Part shown: in pieces, positions 1 through 8,756 of the stretch
Position numbering within the stretch: position 1 is the first letter of the stretch
Layout: each line of letters begins with the position of its first letter
Source: Cupriavidus basilensis
Lineage (GTDB): Bacteria; Pseudomonadota; Gammaproteobacteria; Burkholderiales; Burkholderiaceae
Reading direction: 5' to 3'
NCBI RefSeq assembly: GCF_000876015.1
Contig: NZ_BBQM01000001.1
Location: 62,001 to 126,000, forward strand
Length of the DNA: 64,000 bases
Notes under the pieces: generated by a model
What the model was told of the DNA's origin: nothing
The model's database searches: none
What the model saw: only the letters and a program-made list of their open reading frames with translations
Made by a program: the position numbers and the translations under genes

Positions 1-646
1 ATTCCTTCTGCGAGTACATGCCGTAGTACTCGGGGAAGTCCTTGATCAGGCGCGTGGTCAGCGTGGCCAGGTCGTTGGCCGTGGTGTAGTGGTTCGGGTC
101 GGGGATGCCGTCGGTGTTGGTGAAGTGGGTGTTCTTCATGCCCAGTTGCTGGGCCTGGCGGTTCATCATCGCCACGAAGCCTTCTTCCGAGCCGCCCACG
201 GCTTCGGCCAGCGCCAGCGCGGCGTCGTTGCCGGACTGCACGATCAGGCCCAGCAGCAGGTCCTGCACGCTGACCGGCTTGTTGGGTTCGAGGAACATGC
301 GCGACTCGTCGCTCTTGACCTTGAGCACCAGCGTGGTCGGCACCACGGTCTGCTCCAGCGTCAGGCGCTTTTCCTTGAGCGCGGCGAAGGCCAGGTAGGC
401 GGTCATCAGCTTGGTCAGCGAGGCCGGCTCGATGCGCTGGTCGGCGTTCTGCGAAGCCAGGGCCTGGCCGCTGGTGGCGTCGAACAGCATCCAGGACTTG
501 GCCGCGACCTGCGGCGTTGGCACGCCCTGGGCGCGCGCGGGCGCGGGGGCGAGCAGCGTGGCGGCGCCGACCACGGCGGCGGTGGCGGCGGCGGCCAGGA
601 CGGACGTGTTGGCGGACGCGAGAAGCGGCGTGGCTCTATTCAACAT
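1..646 (-). CDS. D-alanyl-D-alanine carboxypeptidase, PBP5/6 class (partial, C-terminus outside window)
   Basis: This periplasmic serine DD-carboxypeptidase trims the terminal D-Ala from peptidoglycan stem peptides. The visible 215 residues start with a signal peptide ending near residue 40 (APARAQ). They contain the catalytic SxxK tetrad as SLTK at about 76-79 and the second active-site motif SGN at about 138-140. The KTG motif and the C-terminal membrane anchor should lie beyond base 1. The ATG at 646 is chosen because the signal peptide begins directly there. The family assignment (SxxK plus SGN) is secure. Which paralogue it is (dacA or dacC) cannot be told from this fragment. Confidence 0.92.
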   Translation of the reverse strand, partial: MLNRATPLLASANTSVLAAAATAAVVGAATLLAPAPARAQGVPTPQVAAKSWMLFDATSGQALASQNADQRIEPASLTKLMTAYLAFAALKEKRLTLEQTVVPTTLVLKVKSDESRMFLEPNKPVSVQDLLLGLIVQSGNDAALALAEAVGGSEEGFVAMMNRQAQQLGMKNTHFTNTDGIPDPNHYTTANDLATLTTRLIKDFPEYYGMYSQKE

Positions 647-714
647 GTTTCAGTTTCCGACAAAAAAATGGGTACGGGCAAGGCGCGGGCGGGGCGGGCA
701 GAAGCGCTGCCGCG

Positions 715-1359
715 TCACCGCTCCCACGCATTGACGACGAGCTGCTTGATCAGGTGCAGCTTGCGGTGAAAGAAGTGGTCGGCGCCGGGAATCACGATCA
801 CGGGCAGCTCCTGCGGGCGCGCCCAGTCGAACACGCTCGCCAGCGGCACGGTCTCGTCCTGCTCGCCGTGGATGACGATGGTGTCGGCCGGCACCCCGGC
901 CACCTGCCAGCGGCTGGCGGCGGTGCCGACCATGACCAGGCGCTGCGCGGGCGTGCCGGCCTCGGCCAGGCGCCGGGCGACGTGGCTGGCGACGAAGCTG
1001 CCGAACGAGAAGCCGCCCAGCGCCAGCGGAAGCGTGGCGGCCTCGGGCGACCAGCCGGTCTGCGCGCGCATCCAGTCGATCACGGCGAGCAGGTCGTCCT
1101 GCTCGCCCACGCCGTTGTCGTGGGTGCCGGCGCTGCCGCCCACGCCGCGGAAGTTGGGGCGCACGGTGGCGTAGCCGAGCTGCACGAAGCTGCGCGCCAG
1201 GGTCTGCGCCACCTTGTTGTCCTTGGTGCCACCGAACAGCGGATGCGGGTGGGCCACCAGCGCGAGGCCGCGCGGCGCCTGGCCCTGCGGTAGGTCCACC
1301 GAGAGTTCGATGGCGCCGGCCGGGCCGGTGATGGTGAGTACCTGGGTATGCGCGTTCAT
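715..1359 (-). CDS. alpha/beta hydrolase (COG2945-like)
   Basis: A 214-residue cytoplasmic alpha/beta hydrolase without a signal peptide. The nucleophile elbow is GFSFG at 116-120 (Ser118). The likely acid is Asp168 in EQDETVP and the likely base is His195 in GADHFF, so the triad is complete. HPHPLFGGT near 37-45 is typical of the COG2945 subgroup and would form the oxyanion side. The substrate is unknown, and the family includes short-chain esterases and uncharacterised enzymes. It lies between the carboxypeptidase and a ferredoxin on the same strand, with gaps of 68 and 118 bp, so a joint transcript is possible. Confidence 0.85.
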   Translation of the reverse strand: MNAHTQVLTITGPAGAIELSVDLPQGQAPRGLALVAHPHPLFGGTKDNKVAQTLARSFVQLGYATVRPNFRGVGGSAGTHDNGVGEQDDLLAVIDWMRAQTGWSPEAATLPLALGGFSFGSFVASHVARRLAEAGTPAQRLVMVGTAASRWQVAGVPADTIVIHGEQDETVPLASVFDWARPQELPVIVIPGADHFFHRKLHLIKQLVVNAWER

Positions 1360-1477
1360 GGAAAACCGGAAGCAGGGAACTGGATGGCGGTATGGCTGGC
1401 GCCGGCGCGGTGGCGCGCGGGCTTGCAGCGATGCCGGGGATTCAGGGGCGTCCGCGCGGCGGGCGCGGACCGGCGGC

Positions 1478-1795
1478 TCAGCGGTCGATCATCAGGCGCT
1501 CGACCGGCTTGCCGCCCACCAGGTGGCTGTCGATGATTTCGTCGATGTCGTGCTCGTCGACGAAGGTGTACCAGACGGCCTCGGGATAGACCACCAGCAC
1601 CGGGCCGAGTTCACAGCGGTCCAGGCAGCCGGACTTGTTGATCCGCACGCGCCCTTCGCCGTTGATGCCGAGCGCCTTGCAGCGCTTCTTGGCGTATTCC
1701 TGCATGGCCTGGGCGTTGTGGTCGGCACAGCAGGCCCGGCCGTCGTCGCGCTGGTTGAGGCAGAAGAAAACGTGGTGCTGGTAGAAGCTGCTCAT
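1478..1795 (-). CDS. thioredoxin-like [2Fe-2S] ferredoxin
   Basis: A 105-residue protein of the (2Fe-2S) ferredoxin domain family related to the NuoE C-terminal fold and to clostridial/Azotobacter FeS proteins. Candidate cluster cysteines are Cys12, Cys22/Cys23, Cys57 and Cys61, the last two in the characteristic SGCLDRCELGP stretch. It probably acts as a small cytoplasmic electron carrier; no partner is evident nearby. It is the most upstream gene of the minus-strand group, and its 5' side faces the dctA control region. Confidence 0.85.
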   Translation of the reverse strand: MSSFYQHHVFFCLNQRDDGRACCADHNAQAMQEYAKKRCKALGINGEGRVRINKSGCLDRCELGPVLVVYPEAVWYTFVDEHDIDEIIDSHLVGGKPVERLMIDR

Positions 1796-2030
1796 GCGTG
1801 CTCGGCGGATGTCGTCGGGTGTCGGCGGAGGTCGGCGATCTGTGGCACCGGAGGCTGGTGCCCGGCGTGCGCCGGCCGCTGGGTCAGGTGGAAGCCCTGA
1901 ATTATACGGCGTTGCGCGCGGCGATTTACCGCTTTGCCGCGGCGCCGCCGGGCGGGAACGCGGCGGCCGAGCTCGCGGGTGGCGTAACGGGCACCTTTGC
2001 CGGCGCCGGCGTACGGATTCCCGGACGCGC

Positions 2031-2052
2031 GCTTTCCGGAATTCCGGAAAGC
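2031..2052. promoter_or_regulatory. perfect 22-bp palindrome, candidate DctD enhancer site
   Basis: The arms (GCTTTCCGGAA and its complement) match without a gap. The centre lies roughly 105 bp upstream of the start site predicted from the sigma-54 promoter at 2120-2136. DctD is a sigma-54 activator that binds inverted repeats upstream of dctA in rhizobia; use of this site by DctD is inferred from position and symmetry. The surrounding gene-free stretch 1796-2228 holds this site, a second inverted repeat, the promoter and the dctA leader; no further gene is seen in it. Confidence 0.6.
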
Positions 2053-2079
2053 CGGAGTGCGCGCGCCTGCGCTTGGAGA

Positions 2080-2094
2080 ATTCCCGTTTGGAAT
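2080..2094. promoter_or_regulatory. inverted repeat ATTCC-N5-GGAAT, candidate second DctD site
   Basis: Perfect 5-bp arms lie about 60 bp upstream of the predicted dctA start. The TTCC/GGAA half-sites resemble those of the palindrome at 2031-2052, whose centre is about 45 bp away, close to a whole number of helical turns. Tandem activator sites are usual upstream of dctA. Assignment to DctD is inference. Confidence 0.45.
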
Positions 2095-2119
2095 CATGAG
2101 GTTGTCGCGTGGCGCCGGG

Positions 2120-2136
2120 CTGGCACGGCGGTTGCG
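2120..2136 (+). promoter_or_regulatory. sigma-54 (-24/-12) promoter of dctA
   Basis: CTGGCACGGCGGTTGCG matches the TGGCAC-N5-TTGC consensus with invariant GG and GC elements correctly spaced. It lies 93 bp before the dctA start codon. A sigma-54 promoter fits regulation by DctBD, encoded directly downstream. Confidence 0.85.
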
Positions 2137-2228
2137 ATGCTTAAGCCAGACGCGTCCTCGTCGAGAAGGGCGCGCGATCCTGCCGCCGCCGCGGCGGCGG
2201 GCACGGTCAAAACACCGAGGACGACATC

Positions 2229-3527
2229 ATGAGGAAACCCTTTTACAAGATCCTGTACGTGCAGGTGCTGTTCGCCATTGCGGTCGGCATCGTGCTCGGA
2301 CACTACTGGCCCGACACCGGCGTGGCCATGAAGCCGCTTGGCGACGCGTTCATCAAGCTGATCAAGATGATCATCGGGCCGATCATCTTCTGTACCGTGG
2401 TGTCCGGCATCGCCGGCATGCGCGACATGAAGAAGGTCGGCCGGGTCGGCGGCAAGGCGCTGCTGTACTTCGAGATCGTCTCCACCTTCGCGCTGCTGAT
2501 CGGCCTGCTGGCCGCCCATGCGCTCAAGCCGGGCGTGGGCTTCAACATCGATCCGGCCACGCTGGACACCAAGGCGATCTCGCAGTACGTGAAGCAGGCG
2601 CACGGCCAGAGCACGGTCGACTTCTTCATGCACATCATCCCGGACACGATCTTCAGCGCGTTCGCCAACGGCGAAATCCTGCAGATCCTGCTGGTGTCGA
2701 TGTTCTTCGGCTCGGCGCTGGCGGCGATGGGCGACCGCTCGAAGATCGTGTTCGACTTCGTCGAGCAGGTCTCCAAGGTGTTCTTCCACATCGTGCACGT
2801 CATCACCAAGGTCGCGCCGCTCGGCGCGTTCGGCGCGATGGCCTTCACCATCGGCAAGTACGGCCTGGGCTCGCTGGTGCCGCTGCTCAAGCTGATCGGC
2901 ACGTTCTACTTCACGGCCATCGTGTTCGTGGTGGTGGTGCTGGGCACGATCGCGCGCTTCACCGGCTTCTCGATCTTCCGCTTCGTCGCCTACATCAAGG
3001 AAGAGCTGCTGATCGTGCTGGGCACCAGCTCGTCGGAAGCCGCGCTGCCGCACCTGATGGAAAAGCTGGAAAAGCTCGGCTGCTCCAAGTCGGTGGTGGG
3101 CCTGGTGGTGCCCACGGGTTACTCGTTCAACCTGGACGGCACCAACATCTACATGACGATGGCGGTGATCTTCATCGCCCAGGCCACCGGCATCGAGCTG
3201 ACGCTGCTGCAGCAGTTCACCGTGCTGGGCGTGGCGATGATCACCTCCAAGGGCGCCAGCGGCGTGACCGGCTCGGGCTTCATCACGCTGGCCGCCACGC
3301 TGGCGGTGGTGCCTGACATCCCGGTGGCGGGCATGGTGCTGATCCTCGGCATCGACCGCTTCATGAGCGAGTGCCGCGCGCTGACCAACATCGTCGGCAA
3401 CGGCGTGGCCACGGTGGTGATGTCGGCCTGGGAGCGCGAGCTCGACCGCAAGCAGCTCGACCGCGTGCTGCGCGGCGGCGGCGATGGCACGGCCGAACTT
3501 GCCGAAGCCGGCACCGGCGCCCGCTGA
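2229..3527 (+). CDS. dctA: C4-dicarboxylate transporter DctA
   Basis: A 432-residue inner-membrane symporter of the dicarboxylate/amino acid:cation symporter (DAACS, glutamate transporter-like) family that takes up succinate, fumarate and malate. It has about eight hydrophobic segments. It also has the serine-rich hairpin [10 protein letters not shown] near 258 and the substrate-site motif around [12 protein letters not shown]. The length matches the family (about 420-450). It lies under a sigma-54 promoter and is followed by dctB and dctD, the classic dct arrangement, which supports C4-dicarboxylate rather than glutamate transport. Confidence 0.96.
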   Translation: MRKPFYKILYVQVLFAIAVGIVLGHYWPDTGVAMKPLGDAFIKLIKMIIGPIIFCTVVSGIAGMRDMKKVGRVGGKALLYFEIVSTFALLIGLLAAHALKPGVGFNIDPATLDTKAISQYVKQAHGQSTVDFFMHIIPDTIFSAFANGEILQILLVSMFFGSALAAMGDRSKIVFDFVEQVSKVFFHIVHVITKVAPLGAFGAMAFTIGKYGLGSLVPLLKLIGTFYFTAIVFVVVVLGTIARFTGFSIFRFVAYIKEELLIVLGTSSSEAALPHLMEKLEKLGCSKSVVGLVVPTGYSFNLDGTNIYMTMAVIFIAQATGIELTLLQQFTVLGVAMITSKGASGVTGSGFITLAATLAVVPDIPVAGMVLILGIDRFMSECRALTNIVGNGVATVVMSAWERELDRKQLDRVLRGGGDGTAELAEAGTGAR

Positions 3528-3618
3528 GGACGCCGCCGGCGCCCGCGGGCCGGCCGCGGCGCCCGCCGGCGCCGCCCGCCAGCGGGTATCATCGGCGCGT
3601 GTCCCAACGCATGCGCCG

Positions 3619-5607
3619 ATGCCACATTCCGACGATTTCCTCGCCGTGCATGATCCCGCTTCCGACCGCCTGGTGCACGCGCCGGGCGAGGGCGGCGGGA
3701 CGCTGCGGGGATTTGCCGCGGCGCTGGCCGCCGGCCTGCTGCTGCTGTGCGCGCTGACCTGGCTGGTCTCGGTGCAGCGCGGCATCGACGCACTGCAGCA
3801 GACCACCGCCACGCGCGCCGACCGCTACGCGGCCACGCTGGAAAGCACGCTGGACCGCTACGAGTTCCTGCCCGCGCTGGTCTCGCTCCATCCCTTCGTA
3901 CACGATCTGCTGGCCGCGCCCGACGATCCCGCGCGCGTGGCGGCGGCCAACCGCTACCTGGCCGAGGTCAACCGGCGCGCGCGCGCCTCGGCCACCTACG
4001 TGATCGCCGCCAACGGCATCGCGCTGGCGGCCAGCAACCATGACCTGCCGGGCAGCTTCGTCGGCACCGACTACCGCTTCCGGCCCTATTTCCAGATGGC
4101 CGCGCGCGGCCAGGTCGGGCGCTTCTACGCCATCGGCGTGACCAGCGACGAGCCCGGCTACTACATCGCCCAGCCGGTCCGGTCGGGCGGGCGCGTGGTG
4201 GGCGTGACGGTGGTCAAGCTCAACCTGGAGTGGTTCCAGCGCGCCGGCGCCGGCGGCACCGAGCCGGTGATGGTGAGCGACGACCACGGCGTGATCTTCC
4301 TGTCCTCCGTGCCGGCCTGGCAGTACCGCACGCTGCGCCCGCTGCCGCCGGCGCTGCAGACGGAGCTGGACCGCACGCGCCAGTACCACGGCCAGGCGGT
4401 CAGGCCGCTGCCGCTCGAGGCGCTGCAGTCGCCGGTGACGCGCTGGCTCACCCAGGCCGTGCTGCGCGACGGCGCGCGGCTGGTGCGCATCGGCACCGGC
4501 GGCGGCGCCGAGCGCTACCTGGAGATCAGCCGCAAGGTCGGCCCGGCCGACTGGACCATGCAGGTGATGGCCGCGCTCGACCCGGTGCTGGCCAGCGCGC
4601 GCAACGCCACGCTGGGCGCGGCGCTGGCCTATGCCTGCATGTGCCTGCTGCTGTTCAACTGGCGCCAGCGCCGCCAGCGCGCGCGCGACATCGAGTACGG
4701 CCGGCGCCTGCTGGAAGCCGCCTACGACGAACTGGAGCGCCGCGTGGAGGCGCGCACCGCCGACCTGATGGCGATCAACGAGCAGCTCGAGGCCGAGGTG
4801 GCCGAGCGCACCCGCGCCGAGAGCGAGCTGCGCGCGGCCCAGGACGAACTGGTGCAGGCCAGCAAGCTGGCGGCGCTGGGCCAGATGGCCGCCGGCATCA
4901 CCCACGAGCTGAACCAGCCGCTGGCGGCGCTGCGCACGTTTTCCGACAACACGCGCGTGCTGCTCGAGCGCGGCAAGCTGGATGCCGCCACCGACAACCT
5001 CGCCGCCATCGCCGACCTGACCGCGCGCATGGGCAAGATCACCGGCCAGCTCAAGCTGTTCGCCGGCAAGGCGCGCCCGCGCCGCCACGCGGTGCCGGTG
5101 CGCGCCGCGCTCGACCACGTGCTGGCGCTGATGGCGCCGCGCCTGGGCGCGGTGGCGCTGCGGGTGGAAGGCCTGCAGGCGGCGCCCGGCCCGGCGGTGT
5201 GGGCCGACGAGCTCAAGCTCGAGCAGGTGCTGCTCAACCTGCTCGGCAACGCGCTCGACGCGCTGGCCGCCGCCGCGCCCGCGGCGCCCTGCGTCGAGGT
5301 GGTGGTCGGCGAGCAAGGCGACACCGTCAGCATCGCGGTGCGCGACAATGGCGGCGGCATCGCCGAAGACGCGCTGCCGCGGCTGTTCGAACCGTTCTTC
5401 ACCACCAAGGAAATCGGCCAGGGGCTGGGCCTGGGCCTGGCCATCTCCACCTCCATCGTGCGCGAGTTCGGCGGCCAGTTGAGCGCGGCCAACCGCGCCG
5501 GCGGCGGCGCCGAGTTCGTGGTGGTGCTGCGGCGCGCGCCCGCGGCGGACGACGCCGGGGCGGTGCCCGCGGCGTCCGACGCCGCTTCCCCTACCCATAC
5601 CGAGTGA
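3619..5607 (+). CDS. dctB: C4-dicarboxylate sensor histidine kinase DctB
   Basis: This membrane kinase senses periplasmic C4-dicarboxylates and phosphorylates DctD. The 662-residue protein has a first membrane segment at about 31-51, then a periplasmic dCache/PAS-like sensor domain rich in F, Y and R. A second membrane segment follows at about 332-348, then a coiled coil, a HisKA domain with the phospho-acceptor His429 (THELNQPL), and a HATPase_c domain with N, G1 (DNGGG) and G2 (GLGLGLA) boxes. The ATG at 3619 is preferred. The frame is open upstream into dctA, but that extension is Pro/Ala-rich and would overlap the dctA end. It lies 91 bp behind dctA. Confidence 0.94.
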   Translation: MPHSDDFLAVHDPASDRLVHAPGEGGGTLRGFAAALAAGLLLLCALTWLVSVQRGIDALQQTTATRADRYAATLESTLDRYEFLPALVSLHPFVHDLLAAPDDPARVAAANRYLAEVNRRARASATYVIAANGIALAASNHDLPGSFVGTDYRFRPYFQMAARGQVGRFYAIGVTSDEPGYYIAQPVRSGGRVVGVTVVKLNLEWFQRAGAGGTEPVMVSDDHGVIFLSSVPAWQYRTLRPLPPALQTELDRTRQYHGQAVRPLPLEALQSPVTRWLTQAVLRDGARLVRIGTGGGAERYLEISRKVGPADWTMQVMAALDPVLASARNATLGAALAYACMCLLLFNWRQRRQRARDIEYGRRLLEAAYDELERRVEARTADLMAINEQLEAEVAERTRAESELRAAQDELVQASKLAALGQMAAGITHELNQPLAALRTFSDNTRVLLERGKLDAATDNLAAIADLTARMGKITGQLKLFAGKARPRRHAVPVRAALDHVLALMAPRLGAVALRVEGLQAAPGPAVWADELKLEQVLLNLLGNALDALAAAAPAAPCVEVVVGEQGDTVSIAVRDNGGGIAEDALPRLFEPFFTTKEIGQGLGLGLAISTSIVREFGGQLSAANRAGGGAEFVVVLRRAPAADDAGAVPAASDAASPTHTE

Positions 5608-5615
5608 GCATTGCC

Positions 5616-6932
<1,317 letters not shown>

Positions 6933-7063
6933 AGGGCCCATGAAGGGCCGCCGGCGGGCCGCGGCCGGCGCCGGCTGCATCTCTTGATACACTCGCGGGC
7001 TCTGCATGCCGCGCGGCCCCGCGCCGCCCGGCGTGCCTCCGAACAGCTCATCCGGAACAAGCC

Positions 7064-8677
7064 ATGAACGAGGTATCCCTGGAGGCCGGCGCGACCGTGC
7101 GGGTCGACGGACATCAACTGACTGCCGCCGCGGTGGCGCAGGTGGCGCGCGGCGCCGCCGCGCGGCTGGACGACGCGGCGCGCGCGCACGTGGCCGATGC
7201 GCGCGCGCGCTTCGAGCAACTGGCCTCGGCCAATATCCCGATCTACGGCGTGTCCACCGGCTTCGGCGAGCTGGTCCACAACTGGGTGGACATCGAACAT
7301 GGCCGCGCGCTGCAGGAAAACCTGCTGCGCAGCCACTGCGCCGGCGTGGGCCCGCTGTTCGCGCGCGAGGAAGTGCGCGCCATGATGGTGGCGCGCGCCA
7401 ACGCGCTGGCGCGCGGCTATTCGGCGGTGCGCCCGCTGGTGATCGAGCAGCTGCTGCGCTACGTGGAAGCGGGCATCACGCCGGCGGTGCCGCAGGTCGG
7501 CTCGCTCGGCGCCAGCGGCGACCTCGCGCCGCTGTCGCACATCGCCATCACGCTGATCGGCGAAGGCAAGGTGCTGCTGGCCGACGGCGGCACCGCGCCC
7601 ACCGCGCAGGTGCTGCGCGAGCACGGCATCGAGCCGATCAAGCTGGCCTACAAGGAAGGGCTGGCGCTGATCAACGGCACCTCGGCCATGACCGGCATGT
7701 CGTGCCTGCTGCTGGAGACCATGCGCGCGCAGGTGACGCAGGCGGAGATCATCGCCGCGCTGGCGCTCGAAGGGCTGAACGCCTCGGCCGACGCCTTCAT
7801 GACGCACGGCCACGACATCGCCAAGCCGCACCCCGGGCAGGTGCAGTCCGCGGCCAACATGCGCGCGCTGCTGGCGGGCGCCACGCGCCTGTCCGGCCAC
7901 GGCGAGCTGGCCGGCGAGATGAAGACGCGCGCCGGCGCCGAGAAGAACACCGGCACCGGCGTGTTCATCCAGAAGGCCTACACGCTGCGCTGCATCCCGC
8001 AGGTGCTGGGCGCGGTGCGCGACACGCTGGGCCACTGCGCCGCGGTGGTGGAGCGCGAGCTGAACTCGTCCAACGACAACCCGCTGTTCTTCGACGACGG
8101 CGAGCTGTTCCACGGCGGCAATTTCCACGGCCAGCAGGTGGCGTTCGCGATGGACTTCCTGGCCATCGCGGCGACGCAGCTCGGCGTGGTGTCCGAGCGC
8201 CGCCTGAACCGCCTGCTGAGCCCGCACCTGAACACCGGCCTGCCGGCGTTCCTGGCGGCGGCCAACGAGGGCCTGAGCTGCGGCTTTGCCGGCGCGCAGT
8301 ACCCGGCCACCGCGCTGATCGCCGAGAACCGCACCATCTGCAGCCCGGCCAGCATCCAGAGCGTGCCGTCCAACGGCGACAACCAGGACGTGGTGAGCAT
8401 GGGCCTGATCGGCGCGCGCAACGCGCGCCGCATCATCGACAACAACCAGTACATCCTCGCCGTGGAACTGCTGGCCGCGTGCCAGGCGGCCGAGCTGGCG
8501 GGGGCGGTGGCGCACCTGTCGCCGGCCGGGCGCGCGGTGTTCGGCTTCGTGCGCAAGCGCGTGCCGTTCCTGGACATGGACCGCTACATGACCGACGACA
8601 TCGAGGCCATCGCCGCGCAGTTGCGCGCGGGCGCGCTGGTGGCGGTGGCGCGCGCGGCGGGCGCCGCGGTGCACTGA
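7064..8677 (+). CDS. MIO-dependent aromatic amino acid ammonia-lyase (HAL/PAL/TAL family)
   Basis: This enzyme removes ammonia from an aromatic amino acid using a 4-methylidene-imidazol-5-one cofactor formed from Ala150-Ser151-Gly152 (LGASGDLAPLSH). Catalytic Tyr61 (IYGVSTGFG) is present. Substrate-choice positions are mixed. Residues 90-91 are Ser-His, as in histidine ammonia-lyases. The later motif reads NQDVVSMG at 440-447, as in tyrosine/phenylalanine lyases, whereas histidine lyases have NQEDHVSM. At 537 residues it is longer than typical HutH (about 510). No hutU, hutI or hutG is adjacent. Annotation as hutH would be a guess; tyrosine lyase, aminomutase and histidine lyase remain possible. 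Confidence 0.9.
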   Translation: MNEVSLEAGATVRVDGHQLTAAAVAQVARGAAARLDDAARAHVADARARFEQLASANIPIYGVSTGFGELVHNWVDIEHGRALQENLLRSHCAGVGPLFAREEVRAMMVARANALARGYSAVRPLVIEQLLRYVEAGITPAVPQVGSLGASGDLAPLSHIAITLIGEGKVLLADGGTAPTAQVLREHGIEPIKLAYKEGLALINGTSAMTGMSCLLLETMRAQVTQAEIIAALALEGLNASADAFMTHGHDIAKPHPGQVQSAANMRALLAGATRLSGHGELAGEMKTRAGAEKNTGTGVFIQKAYTLRCIPQVLGAVRDTLGHCAAVVERELNSSNDNPLFFDDGELFHGGNFHGQQVAFAMDFLAIAATQLGVVSERRLNRLLSPHLNTGLPAFLAAANEGLSCGFAGAQYPATALIAENRTICSPASIQSVPSNGDNQDVVSMGLIGARNARRIIDNNQYILAVELLAACQAAELAGAVAHLSPAGRAVFGFVRKRVPFLDMDRYMTDDIEAIAAQLRAGALVAVARAAGAAVH

Positions 8678-8706
8678 GGCGCTTGATTAGCGCCGATCTG
8701 CGCTGA

Positions 8707-8746
8707 GATGCGCCGGGATGTGCCGTGATGCGCCGAAATGTGTTGA
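8707..8746. repeat. four 10-bp tandem units between convergent genes
   Basis: Units read GATGCGCCGG, GATGTGCCGT, GATGCGCCGA and AATGTGTTGA, an exact 10-bp period with drift. The block lies between the ends of the ammonia-lyase and helicase genes. It codes for nothing evident and is not a recognisable terminator. Confidence 0.6.
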
Positions 8747-8756
8747 GGCGCGGCGG

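Noticed and set aside
2094..3812. 572-codon open frame on the minus strand across dctA
   Set aside because: It is antisense to a clear DctA, rich in His/Arg/Gln from GC-biased third positions, and matches no family.
4230..5603. Extension of dctD upstream to a 900-residue protein
   Set aside because: The extra residues are an Arg/Ala/Gly-rich frame shadow of dctB; the receiver domain begins at 5616.
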